From positions 1 to 14,618 of the forward strand of contig CABSKZ010000040.1 in the NCBI GenBank assembly GCA_902478395.1: DNA of 14,618 bases, given 5' to 3'. This DNA comes from an uncultured Eubacteriales bacterium. Its GTDB lineage: Bacteria > Bacillota > Clostridia > UBA1381 > UBA9506. Every line of letters begins with the position of its first letter. Within the stretch, counting starts at the first letter, position 1. The notes beneath the pieces were generated by a model, which was not told the origin of the DNA, ran no database searches, and saw only the letters and a program-made list of their open reading frames with translations. The position numbers and the translations under genes are program-made. Of the stretch, positions 8,451 to 14,618 are shown one piece after another.

Positions 8451-8458
8451 TCTCCTTT
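8451..8458 (-). promoter_or_regulatory. Ribosome binding site of the 1473-residue enzyme gene
   Basis: AAAGGAGA on the minus strand, 9 bases upstream of the ATG at 8441, inside the 26-base gap after the preceding gene. The gap holds no visible promoter or hairpin, so the gene appears to rely on upstream transcription. Confidence 0.8.
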
Positions 8459-8467
8459 AATTTGAAG

Positions 8468-10456
8468 TTAGGACCGAATCCCATTTGAATCAATTACAAC
8501 GTTGCCCAGATATGCGGCGGACTTTTGGAAGCCATTCCATAAAAAGACTTCGACGGTGCTGTTTTCACTGTCTGTCACGTTTACATTTACTGTAAATGTA
8601 TCGCTGCCCCCCGAAAGAGTTACCAGTTCAGAGCAGGCGATATCCTCCAGCAGGCCGTTGCTTTTCACCGCTACGATCATGCGTGCGGGCTGTGCTTGGC
8701 TCATTGTACTCCTCACCGTCATTTTGACCGTAACCGTACCATCGCCGATCCCATCTGATAGATAGCCGTTTACATAAACCAGCGGGTTGTTATAAAGCAC
8801 GTCTTTTTTACTGCCGGTACGGAAGGTAATCGTCTGTTCCCGCATGTATTCCCCATCCGGCCCTAATTTTGTAGCAAGTCCTTTTGCTGTAAGAGCGTAC
8901 GGCGTTTCATAGGAAAAGGTATCTGCGCAGGTCAGCGTAAGCCAGTCCGCTTCTACATCTAAGTCTGTAATTTCAGGTCCTGCACCAGCTTCTGTCCCGT
9001 CGGCTTTCAGCTGCTTCAAGGCAAAGTTGTCTAAACTTACACTTGCGGCATCAAATATGCGGTTTAATCTCAGCCTTATCTTCGTGTCTGCCAGCGGCAG
9101 CTCCGCATCCTCTCCCGGATTGCTCTCACAAATTCCGAAAGTGGAGGCTGAAACGTAAGAATCCCAAACCTCCAGGTCGTCAATCATAACACCCGTATGC
9201 GCAAAAAAGGAAATCTGTGCAATCGCCGCTGGATTCCCGCGGAACGGAAATGGCCCATACCATTCTCCCTGTGCCTTTTCCTCACTTACACGCGCATAAA
9301 ATTCCTGATTGTCCGCGTCGGCGAATATCTCCAGATACTGCCACACATTTGGTGCCATACCGCAAAGAGGATACTCCTTGTCCGTCTTATAAACCATCGT
9401 CCCATTTCGAATAAACAGGTGCGGTCCCAGCTTAGCGCTAGAGCCGGCTGCTCCGTCCGTAAACTGGATTTGAAGTTCCTGATCCGTCGGTTTGATCGCT
9501 ACAGAAATGTGCGATTTGGCTGTGCTGTAATTTCCTGTAGCAACTTGCAGTTTTATCGTATCTGCCGCACCGGCACTGCTGTCTTTCTCAAAATGTAGAA
9601 CGCTGTCGCGGTCCTCATCCCCGCGGAAGCTAATCGTCCCCGCACACCCGGTCTGGCGGTAAGTTGCCGGCAAAATCTCCATATTTGTGAAATTTTCTGA
9701 GACAAAATGTTCCGGTGCCTGTCCATAGGCCTGGTATTCTTCCTGCGTGATATTCCCTATCCTTACATTATCCACCATAATGCTGCTGTTTAACGCCTGC
9801 GTTGATACACCCAGTTGGTAGAAAATTCCCTTTGCATATTCATCGTTGCTTCCTGGATAATTTCCTTCGCGGAACCAAACGTCACGCGCGATCACTATCC
9901 CGTCTACAACGAGGTGAAAACGGTGTGTTCGTGCATTGGCAACCACTTTCACGTTCATCCAGCGTCCCGCCTGGTAAACAACGCCCGACACCGCCAACGA
10001 CGGAGCGGGATAAGTCCCTGTATGGTTAAACAGGAGCTGTCCATTCGCTTCAATTGACAAGGAGAGCACCCGGGTGTTGCGCGAGGTAAAAATATTAAGA
10101 TAGCCCTTGCTCATCTTATTCATTTTAAGGTCAGTTTCAAATACGACATATTCTCCGGTAACCACTGCTGTCGCAGGCAAAAATGTAACGGACGGACCCA
10201 TATTGTTCGGTTCCGGTTGGGTCTGTTCCAGCAATGCCACTGCGTTACCGTCCTCATCATTGGCCGCTTTCGCCGTATTCCCATCCACTTTCGTATCAAA
10301 AGCGGCATCTGCGATGCCTGTACCCACCAGTGACATATCATTCGTATACAGCCAATCTGGCTGCAGCTCAACCACCTCGGCGGAAACGCCGGAGGTCAGG
10401 GCCATCGACCCAAGCAGCATAACTGCCAGCAATAATGCAAATCCTTTTTTTCGCAT
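8468..10456 (-). CDS. Secreted multi-beta-domain protein (LamG-LamG-Ig), non-catalytic front half of the neighbouring enzyme (662 aa)
   Basis: Probably a secreted carbohydrate- or wall-binding protein; I cannot name it. With the chosen start, residues 1-26 are a signal peptide (MRKKG, cleavage after VSA). Two LamG/concanavalin-like beta-sandwiches follow (about 35-232 and 245-437, each ending in a DNVRIG or DDLEVW strand). Next is an Ig-like domain of the Big_5/SbsA type (about 445-545; RLRLNRIFDAASVSLDNF, ending ITFRTG), then a beta-rich C-terminal domain (about 550-662). The same series forms the front half of the right-edge enzyme: for example VFLWNGFQKSAAYLGNVVIDSNGIR here matches LFFVSGL-ELRPYMDMCVLDKDGMR there. 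This protein stops where that enzyme continues into its catalytic half, so it has no toroid and no SENH or YWTGD motif. A second in-frame ATG lies at 10465, but the AAAAGGAGA site abuts it; spacing is normal (about 10 bases) only for the ATG at 10456. It could be a lost-catalysis copy or a dedicated binding subunit. Binding is inferred from fold only. Confidence 0.88.
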   Translation of the reverse strand: MRKKGFALLLAVMLLGSMALTSGVSAEVVELQPDWLYTNDMSLVGTGIADAAFDTKVDGNTAKAANDEDGNAVALLEQTQPEPNNMGPSVTFLPATAVVTGEYVVFETDLKMNKMSKGYLNIFTSRNTRVLSLSIEANGQLLFNHTGTYPAPSLAVSGVVYQAGRWMNVKVVANARTHRFHLVVDGIVIARDVWFREGNYPGSNDEYAKGIFYQLGVSTQALNSSIMVDNVRIGNITQEEYQAYGQAPEHFVSENFTNMEILPATYRQTGCAGTISFRGDEDRDSVLHFEKDSSAGAADTIKLQVATGNYSTAKSHISVAIKPTDQELQIQFTDGAAGSSAKLGPHLFIRNGTMVYKTDKEYPLCGMAPNVWQYLEIFADADNQEFYARVSEEKAQGEWYGPFPFRGNPAAIAQISFFAHTGVMIDDLEVWDSYVSASTFGICESNPGEDAELPLADTKIRLRLNRIFDAASVSLDNFALKQLKADGTEAGAGPEITDLDVEADWLTLTCADTFSYETPYALTAKGLATKLGPDGEYMREQTITFRTGSKKDVLYNNPLVYVNGYLSDGIGDGTVTVKMTVRSTMSQAQPARMIVAVKSNGLLEDIACSELVTLSGGSDTFTVNVNVTDSENSTVEVFLWNGFQKSAAYLGNVVIDSNGIRS

Positions 10457-10465
10457 AGCCTTCAT

Positions 10466-10474
10466 TCTCCTTTT
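10466..10474 (-). promoter_or_regulatory. Ribosome binding site deciding the start of the 662-residue protein
   Basis: AAAAGGAGA on the minus strand directly abuts the ATG at 10465, leaving one base after GGAG, which is too close for efficient initiation. It stands about 10 bases before the next in-frame ATG at 10456, which also begins a well-formed signal peptide (MRKKG). The downstream start is therefore preferred. The rest of the gap (10475-10500) is A/T-rich with no recognisable -35/-10 pair or hairpin. Confidence 0.65.
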
Positions 10475-10500
10475 CCCAACATAATTTTTATTCCCTTGCT

Positions 10501-13500
10501 TTAACCGAGCTCGGTCATTTCTCCTTTTAAGTTGATTCGAAGCCCTTTCCCGTTGTATAAGATATCAACCGTCCCGCTGCCCCATTCTGACTGCATATAA
10601 GGGGAATCGTACAGCTTATACGTCCCGTAATCAACAGCATTGCCATCAATCCTGTTCTGGCTGTTACCATAGTCAAGCGTCAGCGTCTTTCCGTTCAGGC
10701 CTGTATATTCAATTTGGTAATCTCCGGAGGTGCTGTAGGTGAGCGGATTTGCCGCCACATCTTTCTGGAACTGCTCAAACCCTTTCGTGTACTGCGATTC
10801 GTTCACCACCTCGCAGACAAACGCCGTATCAGGGGAATCGATTCTTATTTCCGAATTTGCATAAGCCCCTGCCGTTACCCAGCTATACTGTGCCTCATTG
10901 CTCATCGCACCATCCTTCAACGGCTTTATCGCCGCATATACCCTGCCCTGCTTGATGAAAATCCATCCATTTTTCTCAACGGTTTCTTCAAACCGCCCCT
11001 TCGGGATATAAAAGTGTGTAAATTGTAGTTCGTTTGCCCTTGTGATATGGTGCATTCCCAGCAGCACATTCTCCTCCTGGAAGTACCGCGCGTCCAGGCA
11101 GCCGACATCTCCGGTCCAGTAATTGTGCTGCCCGGTCAGCTCCTGTTCGCTCCCGCGGGGGTGAGAATCAAATATTAGGGATGCCTGTGTCCCCGCAAAA
11201 TACAGCGACCAAGGCATTTCCTGATGCCCCTGCGGCACCCAGGTACTCACTCCCTCGTAAATACTGTGCGGCTTCCTCAAACTGGTCAGGCCTGGAACCT
11301 GGTCAAACTGGTTTATCGCCCCCAATGCATAGTCGCTTGTAACATAGGTGTACTTTTTCACGCTTTCCGTAATGGCCGGGTCATCCGGCAGCTGGAATAC
11401 CTGCTTGCGTTCTTTATTCACATATTCCTTGTTTCTATCCGCGGCAATGGATACCAGCGTGTCCGAAGGGACATATCCGCTGAGCAGCATAACTGCTGAA
11501 TGGCTGTTTGCTGCATATTTCTCCCTGCTGGAGGCTGTATATTGACCGGTGAGCATATAGGCAGCTGTCGTCCCAGCCTCCAGGTACAGGTTGCCATACA
11601 CCCTGCTCCTTGCGCCGATGCCCAGTCCATCAACATTGTCAACCACCGAATCCGCCATCAACACCTCCAGCGCTCCGGCTGCAAGCTGGCGTGTCTCTGG
11701 GTCCTGCACATAGTCCGTAATAAACATCAGCGCCGTTGCAGAAACGTTGACATACATCCCGTCAAACTCCATCCAGCCATATTTCAGCCGGCGTTCCAGA
11801 TGCCCCTTAATTTCTTCCCGGTAAAGGTCCAGGTTCTCCGCCCCGGTTTTCCCATTGTGCATCACTGCCTCCGGCCACATTTCACAAACTGCCATGGCTG
11901 TCGCAAGATAGGTAATCTGGTGGTTTTCTGACACGCCGCTCTCACGGGTGACATATTCCGCCGTCTGTAAGTAGTGTTCCAGCGTATCCCACATTTCTTG
12001 GAAAATGTTTGCTTTTCCATAGAGTTCTTTCCGGAGCTGGAACAGCTGCATTAAGTTAAAATCTGTGACGGCAAGCCCGTGTCCTTTTTTCTCTAGTTCC
12101 CATTTAGAAATGTCAATCAACCATTGCAGCTTATCGTCATAGTTCTCTTCCATGGGATCAAGCAAGATTTTGGCCGCGAGGTTTTTCGTCCGCCCTGTCA
12201 TCTTCTCATAGTCAGCAGGGTCATAGCTGACTAGGCTGACCGAATTTTTCCGCAGCGCGTTCAGCATTTCAAGCTGCCGTTTGGGAATGGTTTCTTTTAT
12301 ATATTGGACCTCGTCTTCGGCGCTTGACACCGCCTTAACGGTAAGAGAAACCGTTTTATTTTTATAGGTGCCTGTCAAAACTGCCTTCGTTCCAGGCACC
12401 GTGCCTTCCTTCCAGCGGAGGGTATCCTCCTCCAAAATTTCAAGCGCGTCTCCGCCCTGCGTAACTTTCCAGGACAGGCCCTGCTCCTTTGCCAGGAAAC
12501 TCTGTACCCCATTTCGATACTGCGCTTTCACCGACGCAATTTCACCGGCCCGAAGGGAGTCATAGCAGTTCATCTCGGTTTCCTGCGGCGTAACCGATAT
12601 CTGTTCAATAAAGTCGCCGCCCAGCGCCTTGACCGGAACGATTTCAAGATCATCCAGGCAAACGGTGCAGTTGCTGGCACGGAACCGGATTCCACCCGAA
12701 GCGGCAGTGTTCAGGTTGTAATATTTCGTATTTTTGTTTACTGTAAACACCGTTTGGTTTCCATTTACCACGACGGAAAAGTCAACCCAGTCCACACCGG
12801 TGGGGGCGACGCCATAGCCAATTGAGGAATCAACGCCCAGATAGTCCGCATTTTCTCCCAGCAGATAAAGCGCAGTTACCGGTTGTACACTTCCGTATGC
12901 TTCATTCGGCTCCTGGCGTGTTACGACCTCGAATGCGCTGCGCGCCAGAGTTGAATCCAACGAGCGTTCCTCGACTTTCAGCTTCCCATGAATTTCATAT
13001 GCCTCCCAGCTGCTTCTAAACAGCATCGGTGTAACGGTGTTTCGCAGCCGGACAAAATGGTTGCCGTTTTCCTCTGCAATATAGCCCGATAAGACAGAGG
13101 AAATCGCGTCGTTTGCTGTCTCAAAATCCGTTTGGTATGTATTGGGAAGCACAGGCTCTGTATACCGCATGCCGTCTTTATCTAATACGCACATATCCAT
13201 ATACGGCCGCAGTTCCGAAAGTCCGCTGACGAAAAATAACTCCAGACGTTCTTCTGCCGCATCCTGCACACGGATTTCTGTTTTAAACTCTGTCCCTTCC
13301 CCAGATATTTTCATCTGCTCAGTAACGCTGCAGCCGAGCAGCCTCTCTCCTTTTTTTAACGCAGCAATGAGAACGCCTGATTTCTCTTCCGACGATTCAT
13401 TCCGCACCGGCAGCGTTATACGGATATCTCCATCTTGCAGCGCCGCTATTTTCTGTTCGCCGACGGCAAATACAGGACGGCGCACGGTTACTTCCCCGGA

Positions 13501-14618
13501 CGGAGGTGTCTCAAAATACGCGGTTGTATTCTGCAGCAAAATGCCGTCTATACTTTTTAACCCTGTTATATCGGCTGAATATTGCGCGTTGCTGTCAAGC
13601 CAGCCCTCCAAAATCACGGTTATGCGGCTGCCCTGAACTGCCGCGCTCTTCACGGCCGGAACAGATCCGCTCCCCTTTATTTGAAAGCAACCAACAGATA
13701 CAGTGGAGGGGTCCACCTCCGAACTAAAATCGAGCGTAAGCTCTGCCTCGTTAATCGCGCTGTCTGTCAAGAAAAATGCAGGGCTAAGCTCAATATTGTC
13801 AATATGGATATAGCCTGCGCTCGGCCCCTGTATCCAAATGGAATCCACTGCAGCGGCTGATATATCCGCGAACGGGATATCCGCCGCAATCAAATCGCCA
13901 TTTGCCCAGAAATCAAATGTCCCTGTATGGGAATCTACGACTACTTTGATATGTTTCCATATTCCGACAGGAAATTCCGCCAGTGGTGTTTTCGTTCCGT
14001 CGGCGTCTTTGCTGCCAATCTCCGAACTGTTTATGTAGAGTAAAACGGCATCTTTCCCGCCGCTGCGCAGCGCAAGCACCGAATCGCGGGAGGTCGTGTT
14101 CCGCAGGTCGCACTCAAAAATTTCTTGTGCCGCCGACTGCCCATAGGTTTGAATCTCCGCCGTTGATTGCTGTGATAAAATCATATACCCATTCGGAGGG
14201 AAGGTAATGTAATCGCCTGCACAATTGTACGTCGCGGGTGGCGTATGGTAACCAGTAAACTTTTGATTGATATAATAATCCGCATGGCATTCCTTTTCTG
14301 TCAGCCCTTTCACGCGGAGGTTGTCTATATAGCAATCGTTTTCGCCCGTTTCCAGATTAAAGTCAATTCTTCCGACAATGGCGCCTGCATCGATATTGTC
14401 TCTGTTTTTAAATGGATACTCCCTTGCTACTGTCACACCATCAATTGCAATATCTAAAACCCGTTCCAGACAATCTGCCGTAATGCGGATATTGCACCAT
14501 TTTCCCGTTTCATATTTCGCCGGAATTTTTGTCCCGCCGTCGCCGTTAAAGAAGAAACCACCGTCCGCAATCCCCAGCGAAAGCATTCTTTTATTATAAT
14601 CACCGCTCTTTTCCGTGC
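10501..14618 (-). CDS. Large modular polysaccharide-lyase-like enzyme (5' end cut by window edge)
   Basis: Likely an exported glycan-active enzyme; 1372 codons are visible. Residue numbers here count from the Met at 14586, which is not the true start: the frame stays open to the edge (codons TEKSGDYNKR precede it) and the Met falls inside a LamG domain. By comparison with the two downstream paralogues, about 110-130 residues including a signal peptide lie outside the window. Order of parts: rest of LamG-1 (1-95), LamG-2 (about 105-270), Ig-like Big_5/SbsA type (about 272-360), beta-rich domain (about 360-480), LamG-3 (about 484-650, with GGIRFRASNC), Ig-like (about 655-755), helical toroid-like region (about 756-1110) and beta-rich tail (about 1115-1361). 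Shared motifs are SENH (His889), GARSR, WVPQGHQE (His1121), HNYWTGD (Tyr1156), NVLLGMH and GLNGKTLTLDY. No SLH, LPXTG or membrane anchor is visible at the C-terminus (ends MTELG). The gene ends about 44 bases before the next start. Substrate unknown; enzyme class inferred from fold-like layout and motif conservation. Confidence 0.9.
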   Translation of the reverse strand, partial: TEKSGDYNKRMLSLGIADGGFFFNGDGGTKIPAKYETGKWCNIRITADCLERVLDIAIDGVTVAREYPFKNRDNIDAGAIVGRIDFNLETGENDCYIDNLRVKGLTEKECHADYYINQKFTGYHTPPATYNCAGDYITFPPNGYMILSQQSTAEIQTYGQSAAQEIFECDLRNTTSRDSVLALRSGGKDAVLLYINSSEIGSKDADGTKTPLAEFPVGIWKHIKVVVDSHTGTFDFWANGDLIAADIPFADISAAAVDSIWIQGPSAGYIHIDNIELSPAFFLTDSAINEAELTLDFSSEVDPSTVSVGCFQIKGSGSVPAVKSAAVQGSRITVILEGWLDSNAQYSADITGLKSIDGILLQNTTAYFETPPSGEVTVRRPVFAVGEQKIAALQDGDIRITLPVRNESSEEKSGVLIAALKKGERLLGCSVTEQMKISGEGTEFKTEIRVQDAAEERLELFFVSGLSELRPYMDMCVLDKDGMRYTEPVLPNTYQTDFETANDAISSVLSGYIAEENGNHFVRLRNTVTPMLFRSSWEAYEIHGKLKVEERSLDSTLARSAFEVVTRQEPNEAYGSVQPVTALYLLGENADYLGVDSSIGYGVAPTGVDWVDFSVVVNGNQTVFTVNKNTKYYNLNTAASGGIRFRASNCTVCLDDLEIVPVKALGGDFIEQISVTPQETEMNCYDSLRAGEIASVKAQYRNGVQSFLAKEQGLSWKVTQGGDALEILEEDTLRWKEGTVPGTKAVLTGTYKNKTVSLTVKAVSSAEDEVQYIKETIPKRQLEMLNALRKNSVSLVSYDPADYEKMTGRTKNLAAKILLDPMEENYDDKLQWLIDISKWELEKKGHGLAVTDFNLMQLFQLRKELYGKANIFQEMWDTLEHYLQTAEYVTRESGVSENHQITYLATAMAVCEMWPEAVMHNGKTGAENLDLYREEIKGHLERRLKYGWMEFDGMYVNVSATALMFITDYVQDPETRQLAAGALEVLMADSVVDNVDGLGIGARSRVYGNLYLEAGTTAAYMLTGQYTASSREKYAANSHSAVMLLSGYVPSDTLVSIAADRNKEYVNKERKQVFQLPDDPAITESVKKYTYVTSDYALGAINQFDQVPGLTSLRKPHSIYEGVSTWVPQGHQEMPWSLYFAGTQASLIFDSHPRGSEQELTGQHNYWTGDVGCLDARYFQEENVLLGMHHITRANELQFTHFYIPKGRFEETVEKNGWIFIKQGRVYAAIKPLKDGAMSNEAQYSWVTAGAYANSEIRIDSPDTAFVCEVVNESQYTKGFEQFQKDVAANPLTYSTSGDYQIEYTGLNGKTLTLDYGNSQNRIDGNAVDYGTYKLYDSPYMQSEWGSGTVDILYNGKGLRINLKGEMTELG

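Noticed and set aside
13142..13636. Plus-strand reading frame of 164 codons
   Set aside because: Antisense shadow of the right-edge enzyme; Ser-rich, no recognisable motif, and the minus-strand frame has clear homology to its neighbours.
14584..14586. ATG at 14586 as the true start of the right-edge gene
   Set aside because: It has no suitable ribosome binding site or signal peptide, lies within a LamG domain that aligns with residues about 118-130 of the paralogues, and the frame is open upstream to the window edge.

Overview
The window holds one run of five co-directional genes, all on the minus strand, packed so tightly that they almost certainly form part of a single transcript. Read in the direction of transcription (right to left) they are: a large modular enzyme cut by the right edge (10501-14618); a secreted protein made only of binding-type modules (8468-10456); a 1473-residue secreted modular enzyme (4020-8441); an 885-residue version of the same enzyme with no signal peptide (1357-4014); and a secreted surface protein that enters an S-layer homology (SLH) domain just before the left edge cuts it (1-1373). 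The gaps are about 44, 26 and 5 bases, and the last pair overlaps by 17. No plus-strand gene, RNA gene, insertion sequence, CRISPR array, convincing promoter or terminator was seen. There is no gene-free stretch longer than about 45 bases.

The organism looks like a Bacillota member (Clostridia-like, or a Paenibacillus-like relative). The reasons are purine-rich GGAG-type ribosome binding sites before most genes, short Gram-positive signal peptides ending in V-S-A or V-L-A, an SLH domain behind a Gly/Ser linker, and a copper-amine-oxidase-N-like module. No marker gene allows a closer placement.

The core of the locus is a family of three paralogous catalytic regions with one architecture: a concanavalin/LamG-like beta-sandwich, an Ig-like domain, a long helical region that looks like an (alpha/alpha) toroid, and a C-terminal beta-rich region. 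Toroid plus beta-sandwich is the known layout of several polysaccharide lyase families and of heparinase II/III-type enzymes. I could not match these proteins to a named family. Shared motifs (SENH, AKSR/ARSR, WVPQGHQE, HNYWTGD, NENV-LGMH) occur with nearly invariant spacing, which suggests an active site under constraint in all three copies. The call is therefore a putative glycan-cleaving enzyme, probably a lyase, with unknown substrate.

The N-terminal accessory modules have been shuffled. The right-edge enzyme and the 662-residue protein share a LamG-LamG-Ig-beta front half. The 1473-residue enzyme shares only the first LamG and then carries a different LamG and a copper-amine-oxidase-N-like module. 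The 662-residue protein equals the front half of the right-edge enzyme with no catalytic part, while the 885-residue protein equals the catalytic half with no front part. The likely picture is a surface or secreted glycan-degrading system built by tandem duplication and domain exchange, with the SLH protein as a cell-wall-anchored partner. The functional links are inference from gene order and homology read by eye.
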